Notes: generated by a model from the sequence alone, not told the origin. A stretch of 64,000 nt of DNA from OMII01 sp947467385 (GCA_044360075.1 JBIKLA010000009.1:54728-118727), one strand, 5' to 3'. Shown: positions 1 to 8,538, counted from the stretch's first letter. Program-made: numbers and translations.

Positions 1-1
1 C

Positions 2-1576
2 TACCCGAGCCAGCAGGCTATAGACGCGGGCTTCATTCTCCATGACTCAGGAGCCCGGATCGTTTTTATTGAAAACGCGGAGCAGGCTGCGAAGATTGCG
101 TGGCTTCGGGAGAGCGATTGCCCGATACCAGAGCGAGACGACAAGCCTGCCTCCCGCGCCCGAGTTCCGGTTGATACGATTATCTCCTTTGAGCGCGTTG
201 AATCGGTTTTGGGAGCGACTCTGCTGTCGGAGATAGTTGAGAACGACAGACTTCCCTCGACTCCTCCCCCCATCCCGCCCGAGGTCGGCCGCTCGTCCGT
301 TGCTTCCTACGTCTATACATCAGGAACAACTGGGCCTCCCAAAGGAGTGGTTCAAAGTCACGGCAATCACCTCGCCAATGTTGAGCAGGCCGCCAAGAGC
401 GGGGTTTTCGCGATGGATGGCTCGCTCTTTCTGTACCTACCTCTTGCGCATTCATTTGCCAGGCTCGTCCACTATGCGGGCTGCTTAACCTCCTCGCATC
501 TTGCCATCCCAGCGATAGCGGACACGCGCTCTTCGCGAATAGACCTCTCTTCCGTGGCGAAAGATTTGCGCGACTCGGAATCGACGGTGGTGCCCTCCGT
601 GCCCCGTCTTTTTGAGAAGATGGCTGCAGCCTTGCAGGCGCGCGGAAGCGGAAAGACGCTGCAGCAAAAACTTTTGGGGCTGTGCATCTCAAATGCCCAG
701 AAGACGTACGAGCGCAGAGCCCGTGGCGAGAGGCTGGCTATCCTCGACAGAATCGTGTTCGACGGCCTGAAGCCAATTAGGGCAAAGATTAAGCGCGAGC
801 TCTTTGGGGCGAAGTTTAATCACGCAGTGTCGGGCGGAGCAAAGCTAGACCCCGGAGTAAACAAGTTCTTCGATGCGCTTGAGATCACCATCTGTGAGGG
901 GTATGGACTGACGGAAACGTGCGTGGCAACGCATGTGAATCGCCCCAACCAGCGCCGAATCGGCAGCGTAGGGCCTGCATTTGAAGCAGTGGAAACCAGC
1001 ATATCGGCGGATGATGGAGAGATCCTCTTGCGGGGGCCCAACGTGACGGGTGGGTACCTCAATCGACCTCAAGCAACCCGCGAAGCATGGGACTCTGAAG
1101 GCTGGTTTCACACAGGTGACGTAGGTTGGGTCGATGATGACGGGTTCCTCTTCATCACCGATCGCAAAAAAGAGCTCGTCATCACAGCGGGCGGCAAGAA
1201 GATTCCCCCCACTGCGCTTGAAGGGCTATTTAAGCGCAACTCTTTCATCTCGAATGCGTTTCTGTATGGGGACGGCAAGCCCTACTGCGTCATGCTCTTC
1301 ACGCTTAATGAGACTGAGATTAAAAGCCTGCTCAACAATGTAGGCATCAGGGTGGAGCCGGGCCAAAAGCTATCTGAGCTTTCCGCGGTTATCGGCATGG
1401 TCCAAGATGCCGTCAGTAAAGCCAACACCGAGTTGGCCTCGTTCGAAAGCATCAAGCACTTCCGCATTCTCGACGAGGACTTCTCAGTCGACAACGGCCT
1501 CCTCACCCCCACCCTAAAACTCCGCCGCAAGCAAATCACCGCCCGCTACCTCACCGTCCTTTCCTCCCTCTACTAA
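2..1576 (+). CDS. AMP-dependent acyl-CoA synthetase (long-chain type), 5' truncated by window edge
   Basis: Activates a fatty acid to acyl-AMP and then acyl-CoA, the entry step of fatty-acid degradation or lipid synthesis. The frame is open from base 2, so the true start lies outside the window. The adenylate-forming signature YTSGTTGPPKG is visible near base 313, followed by the GYGLTE motif (about base 900) and the hinge region with HTGDVGWVDDDGFLFITDRKK (core TGDVG and DRKK). The C-terminal subdomain is complete up to the TAA. The sequence resembles FadD/FACS-like long-chain ligases more than acetyl-CoA synthetases. The chain is unspecific as to substrate. A REP-like palindrome starts one base after the stop codon. 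Confidence 0.9.
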   Translation, partial: YPSQQAIDAGFILHDSGARIVFIENAEQAAKIAWLRESDCPIPERDDKPASRARVPVDTIISFERVESVLGATLLSEIVENDRLPSTPPPIPPEVGRSSVASYVYTSGTTGPPKGVVQSHGNHLANVEQAAKSGVFAMDGSLFLYLPLAHSFARLVHYAGCLTSSHLAIPAIADTRSSRIDLSSVAKDLRDSESTVVPSVPRLFEKMAAALQARGSGKTLQQKLLGLCISNAQKTYERRARGERLAILDRIVFDGLKPIRAKIKRELFGAKFNHAVSGGAKLDPGVNKFFDALEITICEGYGLTETCVATHVNRPNQRRIGSVGPAFEAVETSISADDGEILLRGPNVTGGYLNRPQATREAWDSEGWFHTGDVGWVDDDGFLFITDRKKELVITAGGKKIPPTALEGLFKRNSFISNAFLYGDGKPYCVMLFTLNETEIKSLLNNVGIRVEPGQKLSELSAVIGMVQDAVSKANTELASFESIKHFRILDEDFSVDNGLLTPTLKLRRKQITARYLTVLSSLY

Positions 1577-1598
1577 CAAACTCTCAGAGAACTTGTGG
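1577..1598 (+). repeat. REP-like palindrome, copy 1
   Basis: Imperfect palindrome with core CTCTCAGAGAA, 5' arm CAAA and 3' end TTGTGG. It begins directly after the stop codon of the acyl-CoA synthetase. The same unit recurs at 1676, 3650 and (inverted) 4206. The GTGG end next to a small hairpin is like the REP elements mobilised by RAYT proteins, and a RAYT gene lies 220 bp downstream. Confidence 0.75.
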
Positions 1599-1675
1599 TG
1601 CGGAAAAAAACCCTTTATTCCGGATGGTTAGCCGCACGCATCCGCAATCAATTCGCCACACTGACAGCCCCGCAT

Positions 1676-1697
1676 CGAGCTCTCAGAGAACTCGTGG
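1676..1697 (+). repeat. REP-like palindrome, copy 2
   Basis: Same core CTCTCAGAGAA in the same orientation as copy 1, 99 bp away, with compensating arm changes (CGAG left, CTCGTGG right) that keep the hairpin paired. Covariation of the arms supports a selected secondary structure. It lies 118 bp before the RAYT start. Confidence 0.75.
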
Positions 1698-1815
1698 TGC
1701 TTGAATGAAACGTATCCTCCGGTCCGGACTACCTCACAAAAGTCAATCACCACAGGTCGGTCTAGTGGTTTAAATCCATGGCGAAACTTATTTTGAGTAA
1801 GGGCGAACATAGGGT

Positions 1816-2790
1816 GTGGCTTATCATCCCCGCATAGAATCGAAGGCGCTCACCTCATTCGTGACAACGCGAAGCCGGAACTCCGAGCTGTGGTTCGCGA
1901 ACAACCGGCCCCTCGAAGAGGCCATCCTCGGCTATCTTGCAAAATTCACGGCACGCTACAAAGCCCTCGTTTATGCCTTTGCTATTGAAGGAAATCACAT
2001 TCATGCTCCAATCCATTTTCCCGGGGGTAATCGCGCATCCTTTATGCGAGACCTCAATTCGTGCATAGCGCGGGCCGTCCGACGGTTTGTGCCGGAATAC
2101 CCTGGAGGCAGGTTCTGGGGACGGCGATACTCGACAGAGTTTTTGCCGGGAGCAGATGACATTGAGGAGTATTTTTTCTACACCGTTCTTCAGCCCGTGC
2201 AGGATGGGCTCGTTGAGCAATTGCATGACTATCCTGGATATAACTGCTTTCGGGATGCTATCTGGGGCGTTGAGAAGAATCTTAAAATCGTCAATTGGGC
2301 CGGCTATAACTCAGCCAAACGATTTAACAAGAACATTCGGCTCGATGACTTCATTCAAAGTGTTACTTTTAAGTATGAGCGTCTCCCCGGCTACGAGAAC
2401 CTCTCTCAGGGTGAATATGCGAAACTGATGATGAGAAAACTTGAAGAGAGACGGCGGCGCATCGTGGCAGATCGAAGAAGCAAGGGACTACTGTTCATGG
2501 GGCGAGAACGCCTGCTTCAACGACGGCCCGGCACCCTGCCTGTATCAACCAAGACGAGTGTGCCATTTGAACATCGCCCTCGAGTCTTATCGGTAAATCA
2601 CGATCGACGGGCTTTCTATCGAAAGTGGTACTTCGATGTCCTAAATGCCTACAGAGTCGCATCTCTGCGCTATCGTCAAGGGGACCGAAAGGTGAAGTTC
2701 CCGACCGGAACCTTTTTACCCCAGATCTTTGAGGCATTTACGGACAGTGAGAAAGCTGGGCTCAAACAACGCAAAAAGAAACCCGGCTAA
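1816..2790 (+). CDS. REP-associated tyrosine transposase (RAYT / Y1_Tnp family)
   Basis: A single-strand HUH endonuclease of the IS200/IS605-like Y1 family. The HUH pair is visible as NHIHAPIHF near residues 57-65, and the segment EYFFYTVLQPVQDGLVEQ followed by YPGYNCF near residues 115-145 matches the catalytic-Tyr helix region of RAYTs (usual form Y-x-NPV-x-GLV...YPWSS). The start is GTG, since a stop codon (TAG) lies two codons upstream. Length is 324 residues, longer than the 150-220 usual in gammaproteobacterial RAYTs, with an extra basic C-terminal region. No second transposition gene and no IS ends were found; the partner DNA is presumably the palindrome family at 1577, 1676, 3650 and 4206. 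It looks intact. Confidence 0.85.
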   Translation: MAYHPRIESKALTSFVTTRSRNSELWFANNRPLEEAILGYLAKFTARYKALVYAFAIEGNHIHAPIHFPGGNRASFMRDLNSCIARAVRRFVPEYPGGRFWGRRYSTEFLPGADDIEEYFFYTVLQPVQDGLVEQLHDYPGYNCFRDAIWGVEKNLKIVNWAGYNSAKRFNKNIRLDDFIQSVTFKYERLPGYENLSQGEYAKLMMRKLEERRRRIVADRRSKGLLFMGRERLLQRRPGTLPVSTKTSVPFEHRPRVLSVNHDRRAFYRKWYFDVLNAYRVASLRYRQGDRKVKFPTGTFLPQIFEAFTDSEKAGLKQRKKKPG

Positions 2791-2827
2791 TGCTGTCTGT
2801 TTCACAAACGAGCCGAAAAAATCCAGC

Positions 2828-3601
2828 CTACCAGTACTTTTCTATGTGCAGATTACCTGGGGTCTTTTTTGAGTGCACCACAAAACCGGAATTAGTCAGG
2901 TCCGCCTCAAGCTCATCAATCATCGCGGGGTTACCGCACAGAAATACATGGTCGGAATCGGGATCGAGAGACAGGACGCCCTCTTCAAAAAGCTTCTGGA
3001 TTCGCCCCCTCCTTCCCGGCCAGCCTTCAGGAGCTCGACTAGCGATGGGGAGGTAGGCGAACCCCTTCGATGTATTCTCCAAGGTCCCGAGCTCCTCAGC
3101 ATACGCAAAATCTTGTGGGTAACGAACTCCATGCACCACTGTGATAGCGCGTGCCCCGAGCAGGGTTGCGCTGGTGCGAACCATCGACATAAAGGGCGCA
3201 AGCCCCGTGCCGGTTGAGACGAGCACGAGATTTTTGTGCTCGGGGACTCCGTCAAGAGTGAACGTGCCAGTCACCTTCGGCTGGCAGAATAGCCTATCCC
3301 CTTCCTTTAATACCGCCAAACGGGAAGTCAATACACCGCTCGGAACGACCGCGATATAAAACTCAAGGAAGTCCCTCTCGTCTGGAGAAGAGCCAATAGA
3401 ATAGGCCCGCTTAATGACCTTATCCGCAGCTGGTGCCTCTACCTCCTCCTCCGCTCCCTCGTAGCGTGGTGCCGAGCCCAGCAGTCCCAAGGCAACATAC
3501 TGACCGGGCAAGAACTGCGGCACCCCAGCGTCCGGCCTGACGCGCAAGATCATGAGCTCAGGGGTCACGTTAATTCGGCTGACAACGGTTGAATTTAACA
3601 T
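2828..3601 (-). CDS. fpr: Ferredoxin--NADP(+) reductase (FNR) family flavoprotein
   Basis: FAD-dependent transfer of electrons between NADP(H) and ferredoxin or flavodoxin. Visible motifs are RAYSIGS (FAD binding), STGTGLAPF (NADP binding) and HVFLCGNPAMI, and the chain ends in an aromatic residue (HIEKYW) as in bacterial FNRs. The longest frame starts with a GTG at 3652 that lies inside REP copy 3, so the internal ATG at 3601 giving MLNSTVVSRINVTPELM is preferred; this is the usual FNR N-terminus. Length is then 257 residues, normal for the family. It is divergent from trmL, with the REP palindrome between them. Confidence 0.88.
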   Translation of the reverse strand: MLNSTVVSRINVTPELMILRVRPDAGVPQFLPGQYVALGLLGSAPRYEGAEEEVEAPAADKVIKRAYSIGSSPDERDFLEFYIAVVPSGVLTSRLAVLKEGDRLFCQPKVTGTFTLDGVPEHKNLVLVSTGTGLAPFMSMVRTSATLLGARAITVVHGVRYPQDFAYAEELGTLENTSKGFAYLPIASRAPEGWPGRRGRIQKLFEEGVLSLDPDSDHVFLCGNPAMIDELEADLTNSGFVVHSKKTPGNLHIEKYW

Positions 3602-3649
3602 TCCGCCAATATAGCGTTCTCTCCGAAAAAAATGAACATCCTGAGGAAT

Positions 3650-3673
3650 CACAAACTCTCAGAGAATTCGTGG
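3650..3673 (+). repeat. REP-like palindrome, copy 3
   Basis: CAC-AAACTCTCAGAGAATTC-GTGG, near-perfect palindrome in the same orientation as copies 1 and 2. It sits between the divergent fpr and trmL genes; its GTGG end runs into the GGGGAGGAG ribosome-binding site of trmL, so an RNA hairpin here could affect trmL translation. Confidence 0.75.
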
Positions 3674-3687
3674 GGAGGAGTTTAGCC

Positions 3688-4146
3688 GTGGATATTGTGC
3701 TGATAGAGCCTCAAATACCCCAAAATACTGGTTCAATTGCGAGGACCTGCGCTGCGACGGATACCCCCCTTCACCTCGTGGGCAAGCTCGGGTTCGACAT
3801 CTCTGAGAAGGCGGTTCGTCGGGCCGGACTCGACTATTGGCCGTTTGTGAAGCTGGCTCATCACGGCAGTTGGCAGGACTACATGCTTACGGCGAAGCCG
3901 GGAAATGTTTGGCTGTTTTCAAAGTTCGGGACCAGGAATTACACTCAAGCGACCTTCACCTCCAACGACGCCCTGGTCTTCGGGAGCGAGACGAAGGGCC
4001 TAGGAGATGAATTCCTAAGCCGTTTCCCCCAGCAGCAGGTCCTTCGGATTCCGATAGTGACCGACTACGTCCGGAGCCTAAATCTCAGTAACGCCGTTGC
4101 AGTCGCCCTCTACGAAGCGCGGCGTCAATTAAAGCTGGACGATTAG
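3688..4146 (+). CDS. trmL: tRNA (cytidine/uridine(34)-2'-O)-methyltransferase TrmL
   Basis: SPOUT-class enzyme that 2'-O-methylates the wobble base of some tRNAs using SAM. The trefoil-knot motifs are visible: IPQNTGSIARTC at the N-terminus, LVFGSETKGLG in the middle, and IPIVTDYVRSLNLSNAVAVA near the C-terminus. The longer open frame from 3589 runs back through the REP palindrome; the GTG at 3688 is chosen because it has GGGGAGGAG seven bases upstream and gives the normal TrmL start (VDIVLIEPQIPQNTG) and length (152 residues). Confidence 0.92.
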   Translation: MDIVLIEPQIPQNTGSIARTCAATDTPLHLVGKLGFDISEKAVRRAGLDYWPFVKLAHHGSWQDYMLTAKPGNVWLFSKFGTRNYTQATFTSNDALVFGSETKGLGDEFLSRFPQQQVLRIPIVTDYVRSLNLSNAVAVALYEARRQLKLDD

Positions 4147-4205
4147 CACATAAGCACCTGATATATCTATAATTAAAAACCTCTGGTCGGCCCGACCTCC
4201 GGCGA

Positions 4206-4230
4206 CCACGAACTCTCTGAGAGTTTGTGG
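4206..4230 (-). repeat. REP-like palindrome, copy 4 (inverted)
   Basis: 25-bp palindrome with CCAC and GTGG ends and core CTCTCTGAGAG, the reverse complement of the other copies. It lies between trmL and the histidine kinase and is the most symmetrical of the four. Confidence 0.75.
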
Positions 4231-4278
4231 TTTAGTTGGGGGGTGGGTGTGCCGATGGATAAGGTGGAGGGCTGTGGC

Positions 4279-7059
4279 ATGCGGAGGCCGCCGAATGAAC
4301 GCGAGAGGGTGGCTCGGCTGAAGGGTCTTGAGATCCTGGATAGCGGGCCAGAGAGGGCTTTTGATGAGCTCGTGTCGATTGCTGCCGCAATCTGCGAGGC
4401 TCCCACTGCCCTCATTTCCCTCATTGACGAGGAAAGGCAGTGGTTCAAGGCGCGGCTGCAATTCGACAAGCGCTTCACGCCCCGCAAGGATGCATTCTGC
4501 GCCGAAACAATACTCTCAGACTCTCTTCTCATCATCGAGGACGCCACGAAGGATCCCCGATTTTCGTCGAATCCGTTCGTCACTGAGAAGCCCTTCGTTA
4601 GGTTCTATGCCGGAGCCCCGCTCATCACCGACGACCAGCTCGTCATCGGCTCCCTGTGCATCCTCGACTACAAGCCACGCACCCTCTCTCCGGCCCAACA
4701 GTCTGCTCTCATGGCTCTCGCCCGGCAGGTGGTCGCGCAGATCGAGCTGCGCAGAAAGCTTCTCGCCGTCAAGTCCACCATCGACACCCTCGGAGAATCA
4801 GAGCGCAGATTCCGTCTTATTGCAGATGCCTCTCCGGTACTCATGTGGATCTCGGATCAGGCAGGCAACCGAACCTTTTCCAATGCTGCATGGTGTGAAT
4901 TCACCGGCCTTTCGCGAGAAGACAGTATCGCCGACTCCTGGAAAGAGGCGCTCCACCCTGACGACCGCGACGCATACAACCAAAAATGGTCGTCGTGCGC
5001 CCGACACGGCGGCCGCTTTCAGCGGGAGTTCCGGCTGCGCCACGCCAGCGGCACCTATCGCTGGGTGCTTGAGCAGTCTATCCCGCTGCAGTCCTCCGCG
5101 GGCCGCATTGAGGCATACGTCTCCTCATGCGTCGACCTCAGCAGCCGCAACGCCGAGGAGCTTGAGGACCAAAATAATGAGGCGCGCTTCCGCGCTGTAA
5201 GCGAGGCCGCGCCCCTCGGCATCTTTGTTACCGACTCTGCCGGCAATTTCACCTACACCAACCATCAGTTCCAGCGCATATCAGGTCAAAAAGTCGAGGA
5301 GAGCCTCGGATCGGGATGGCTGCGGGCCATTCCGCCGGAGGATCGCGATCGGGTCTCCAAGAGCTGGTACGACGCGACCCAGACAGCGAAGCCCTTCGAG
5401 GAGACCTATCGCTACAAGCGTCCGGACGGCGAGATCTCTTGGTGCTCCGTTAAGGCCGCCGCGATCAACACGACCGATACCGTAAGCGGCTGGGTCGGCA
5501 CGGTGGAGGACATCACCGAATTACGCCGTGCAAGCGAGGAGATTTTGGCAGCGAAGCAGTCTGCCGAGGCCGCCATGCATGCCAAAAGCCAATTCCTGGC
5601 AAACATGAGCCACGAAATTCGCACCCCCCTGACGGCCATCGTCGGGTTTGCTGAATCCCTGCGCGATGACCTGCAGGAGGCTCCCCAACAGCTCCACACC
5701 GTCGACATTATACTAGGCAATAGCAAGCACCTGCTCGATATTATAAACGATATCCTCGACCTCTCGAAGATTGACGCTGGAGCCCTCCATATTGACAAGG
5801 CTAACGTAAGCCTCGTTCGGCTCCTTGATGACGTCCGTACGATGTTTGCGCCCCGAATCGCGGAGAAAGCCCTCTCCTTCTCAGTACAGTACGAATGGCC
5901 CCTACCCGAGCAGATAACCACGGATCCGCTGCGGCTTAAGCAGGTGCTCATTAACCTTCTGAGCAATGCCATTAAATTCACCGAAAAAGGCTGGATAGAG
6001 CTGCGCGTGCGGTTCGATCCGAAGACGACGCGCCTCTCTTTTGCCGTCTCCGACTCAGGCATCGGCATCGCCCAAGAAAACATCCCCTCTCTCTTCAAGC
6101 CGTTTTGCCAAGAGAACGAGTCGATAACCCGGAAATACGGCGGCAGTGGCCTTGGGTTGAGCATATCCCGGCGGCTTGTTCATGCCCTGGGCGGGGAGAT
6201 CTCCATCTCATCGAGGGCTGGCGTCGGCTCGTCTTTTGAGTTTTGGATCGAACCAAATATTACCGGCGAACATTCTCTCATTCGGAGCCTACCTGCAGAG
6301 CCCCAAGAGACCCCGCGCGAAGCCCTTCCCTGCAAGTTTTCCGGCCGCGTTCTCTTCGCCGACGACGCCCTCGACAACCGGCGCCTCGTGCACCACCTCC
6401 TCGAAAAAGCTGGGATCAATGCAGTGCTAGTGGAGGATGGCAAGCAAGCAATCGACGCTGTCATGGCGCAACCCTTCGATCTCATCCTACTCGATATCCA
6501 GATGCCTAACCTGGACGGCCTCTCGGCTGCGCGCTCCATGCGCCAAGCCGGCCTAAGAACTCCGATCGTTGCCCTCTCTGCCGGGGCGATGACAACGGAT
6601 GTCCTTAAGGCTATCGAGGCAGGCTGCTCAATGCACCTCAGCAAGCCCTTCAGCAAAGACTCGTTTCACGAAATGCTCCGAAAGTTTCTCTCATCTCCAG
6701 CTGCCCCCGAGAGCCCCCATCTGAACGCGACTCCCATCCGTAGCAGCCGTGCCGAGAGCGACGAAGATACCATCCCCCTCGTTCTTGATTTTGTTTCGCG
6801 GCTACCCGAGAAGGTTCATGAGATACGCAAAGCTAGCGACGCAGGCACGCTGGCGGAGCTGGCAGCCCTTGCCCACAAGCTGCGCGGCAGCAGTGGGCTT
6901 TACGGCTATGCTGAGCTGTGTGAGCTCTGTGGCGAGCTTGAGAAAAACTCCAAGAGTGGGAACCTCTCAGGCTTGCCTTCGCTCGTCGCACGTATTGAGG
7001 ACCTACTTCCGCGCATCGAGTTAGGCAAGCCCTCTTGGACTGCCCATCCCGCCCCCTAA
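4279..7059 (+). CDS. Hybrid sensor histidine kinase (GAF-PAS-PAS-HisKA-HATPase-REC-Hpt)
   Basis: Cytosolic-type phosphorelay sensor. Order of domains, numbered from ATG 4279: GAF about 20-155 (ISLIDEERQWFK, CILDYKPR), PAS about 178-295, PAS about 305-420, HisKA with phospho-acceptor H445 (NMSHEIRTPL), HATPase with N box LINLLSNAIKFTEK and G boxes DSGIGI and GGSGLGLSI, receiver with D739 (LILLDIQMPNLDG), and Hpt with H866 (AHKLRGSSG). No transmembrane segment is apparent. The frame is open back to a TTG at 4225 inside the REP palindrome; ATG 4279 is preferred because GGAGGG stands 8 bases upstream and the first residues (NERERVARLKGLEILDS) match the usual start of GAF kinases. No response regulator is adjacent, so the final phosphate acceptor is elsewhere. 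Confidence 0.93.
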   Translation: MRRPPNERERVARLKGLEILDSGPERAFDELVSIAAAICEAPTALISLIDEERQWFKARLQFDKRFTPRKDAFCAETILSDSLLIIEDATKDPRFSSNPFVTEKPFVRFYAGAPLITDDQLVIGSLCILDYKPRTLSPAQQSALMALARQVVAQIELRRKLLAVKSTIDTLGESERRFRLIADASPVLMWISDQAGNRTFSNAAWCEFTGLSREDSIADSWKEALHPDDRDAYNQKWSSCARHGGRFQREFRLRHASGTYRWVLEQSIPLQSSAGRIEAYVSSCVDLSSRNAEELEDQNNEARFRAVSEAAPLGIFVTDSAGNFTYTNHQFQRISGQKVEESLGSGWLRAIPPEDRDRVSKSWYDATQTAKPFEETYRYKRPDGEISWCSVKAAAINTTDTVSGWVGTVEDITELRRASEEILAAKQSAEAAMHAKSQFLANMSHEIRTPLTAIVGFAESLRDDLQEAPQQLHTVDIILGNSKHLLDIINDILDLSKIDAGALHIDKANVSLVRLLDDVRTMFAPRIAEKALSFSVQYEWPLPEQITTDPLRLKQVLINLLSNAIKFTEKGWIELRVRFDPKTTRLSFAVSDSGIGIAQENIPSLFKPFCQENESITRKYGGSGLGLSISRRLVHALGGEISISSRAGVGSSFEFWIEPNITGEHSLIRSLPAEPQETPREALPCKFSGRVLFADDALDNRRLVHHLLEKAGINAVLVEDGKQAIDAVMAQPFDLILLDIQMPNLDGLSAARSMRQAGLRTPIVALSAGAMTTDVLKAIEAGCSMHLSKPFSKDSFHEMLRKFLSSPAAPESPHLNATPIRSSRAESDEDTIPLVLDFVSRLPEKVHEIRKASDAGTLAELAALAHKLRGSSGLYGYAELCELCGELEKNSKSGNLSGLPSLVARIEDLLPRIELGKPSWTAHPAP

Positions 7060-7070
7060 GAAAGCACTCT

Positions 7071-8120
7071 TTACTTCCCGGCAACCGGCCCGGCATCAGC
7101 GCCGCCCGGCCAGCGCCACGCGAATGCTCGGGCGAAGCTTACCGAAGCCACCACCAGGACGAGGGAGCCGACATCATCAAGCAGGTAGTGCCACCCCAAG
7201 TAAATGGTGCTGTTGAAGATGAGCGCAACAAAAACCCAGCTGGCCCAGGAGAGTAGCCTGCTTATTTGGGCGAGGTACAGGCTCCCAAGAACCGCTACCG
7301 CTACATGCAGGCTCGGGAAGCCAGAAATCATAAAGACCGCCTCGCGAGACCCGGGATCTTTTTCGAGTAGCTGATGCATGCCCCACAGTCCCTGCTGCAG
7401 CCCCGCTATCTCTCCTCCCGCCATGAACGAGTACAGCTCAGGCTTCACAAACACTGGCCCCAGCGTGGGAACGGCGTAGATCCACAGCACACCAAAGAGA
7501 AACAGCGACACGAAGGCACACAGGTACTCCTGCGCCAAGCGCCGCGGAGCCGCCGCTATAAATATAAAGGCCGTTATCGACATGTACGGATAGTACCAAT
7601 AGTAATGACGTGAAATCGGCTCAAGCAGGCCCGGTCCCCAAACATCAAGAAGCACCTGTGAGCATACGCGACCGCCGCAAAGAAACTGGTCCGACGCAAC
7701 AAAGAAGTCGTCATACAAGTTAGGGTTAATGTGGGGGATAAGATTCTTTAGCAGCGCGAATTCGACAAACATGAGGAGCACCGAGTGAAAAAAACGCACG
7801 TCCTGAAAGATTTGGCCCAGGAAGAATCGCTCCACCAGGTTCTTAAAAAACGGCCCCCACGAAATCCCTAACAACCGCCACGCGTTCGCCCGAATGAGCT
7901 GCAAAACTTGAACGGCGATGAAGCCGAGCAACACCAACGCATAGAGATCGAGACAGGTAATGAACTGCTTTAAGTAAAAAAGAAGCGGGCCGTGCGCAGC
8001 GTCTCGGCCCGGCTGTCCGGGCATCTGAAGGCCAAACGCTCGATACAGAGCGAGCGTCAGCGCCCCAAATGCGAGCAGCACCCACTCCACGGGCATCAAG
8101 ACCTTGAGCACCTTTCCCAT
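7071..8120 (-). CDS. PAP2-superfamily membrane protein, inositol-phosphorylceramide-synthase-like
   Basis: Multi-spanning membrane protein of 349 residues with about eight hydrophobic segments. Near the C-terminus it carries the two PAP2 catalytic motifs in the form seen in Aur1/PAP2_3 proteins: GFPSLHVAVA and, about 45 residues later, GWHYLLDDVGS. These supply the His pair and Asp of lipid phosphatases and phosphotransferases. The family includes IPC synthases and phosphatidylinositol-phosphate-type phosphotransferases; the real substrate cannot be told from sequence. A long N-terminal membrane part precedes the catalytic half. It converges with the histidine kinase (11-bp gap). No clear Shine-Dalgarno precedes the ATG. 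Confidence 0.75.
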   Translation of the reverse strand: MGKVLKVLMPVEWVLLAFGALTLALYRAFGLQMPGQPGRDAAHGPLLFYLKQFITCLDLYALVLLGFIAVQVLQLIRANAWRLLGISWGPFFKNLVERFFLGQIFQDVRFFHSVLLMFVEFALLKNLIPHINPNLYDDFFVASDQFLCGGRVCSQVLLDVWGPGLLEPISRHYYWYYPYMSITAFIFIAAAPRRLAQEYLCAFVSLFLFGVLWIYAVPTLGPVFVKPELYSFMAGGEIAGLQQGLWGMHQLLEKDPGSREAVFMISGFPSLHVAVAVLGSLYLAQISRLLSWASWVFVALIFNSTIYLGWHYLLDDVGSLVLVVASVSFARAFAWRWPGGADAGPVAGK

Positions 8121-8319
8121 GCAGCTACTTATCGGCTTAAATACCCATCTGCCAAAAGAGGTAGTTTATAGACAGCTCCTGTTCCTCTTGGTTCTGAAGG
8201 CACCGGGTAGCTTCTCTTCCGACCCAAAAGAAGCACAAAACACAGCCAACCAGTCGTTTTGTATGGCTTTTTTACTCGCTTCGAGAAATTTTAGCCTAAC
8301 ACCCTGGATAAAAAGAATT

Positions 8320-8348
8320 TTGATAATAAGCGTCGGGGCCGATATACT
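8320..8348 (+). promoter_or_regulatory. Sigma70-type promoter
   Basis: TTGATA (8320-8325), 17-base spacer, TATACT (8343-8348). Predicted start of transcription near 8355. No protein start codon with a ribosome-binding site follows; the transcript would run into an intrinsic terminator at 8415-8445. Confidence 0.7.
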
Positions 8349-8354
8349 GAGTGT

Positions 8355-8445
8355 TAGAAGTAATTTTCATTTCGCAGGCTGCCTTCGCGTAAGGGCATCG
8401 TACGAAGTGAGAAGTTCCGCAACAAAAGGTGCGGAAGGTTTTTTT
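8355..8445 (+). ncRNA. Candidate small RNA of about 90 nt
   Basis: Bounded by the promoter at 8320-8348 and the terminator at 8415-8445. A hairpin CTTCG(c)GTA / TACGAAG occupies 8383-8407 upstream of the terminator stem, leaving an AT-rich single-stranded 5' part. It does not match the conserved cores of tmRNA, RNase P RNA, 6S or SRP RNA that I can recall. Function unknown; expression is inferred only from the signals. Confidence 0.5.
8415..8445 (+). terminator. Intrinsic terminator of the candidate small RNA
   Basis: Stem TTCCGCA (8415-8421) / TGCGGAA (8430-8436), 8-nt loop, two G then seven T (8439-8445). Confidence 0.7.
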
Positions 8446-8488
8446 CAAGGTTCGCAATTTCGAAAGAGATTGCCTGTTTTGTGTCCGT

Positions 8489-8538
8489 AGACCAACTTCC
8501 CGAACACTCTCGGGAGCGAGTTGTCTGGAAGTTGGTCT
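8489..8538 (+). repeat. Long imperfect hairpin, 12-bp perfect outer stem
   Basis: AGACCAACTTCC (8489-8500) pairs perfectly with GGAAGTTGGTCT (8527-8538). The 26-nt interior contains a second possible hairpin (CCCGA...TCGGG). A run of T at about 8554-8561 follows after 15 bases, too far for a classical terminator. Either a structured RNA or a protein-binding palindrome. Confidence 0.5.
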
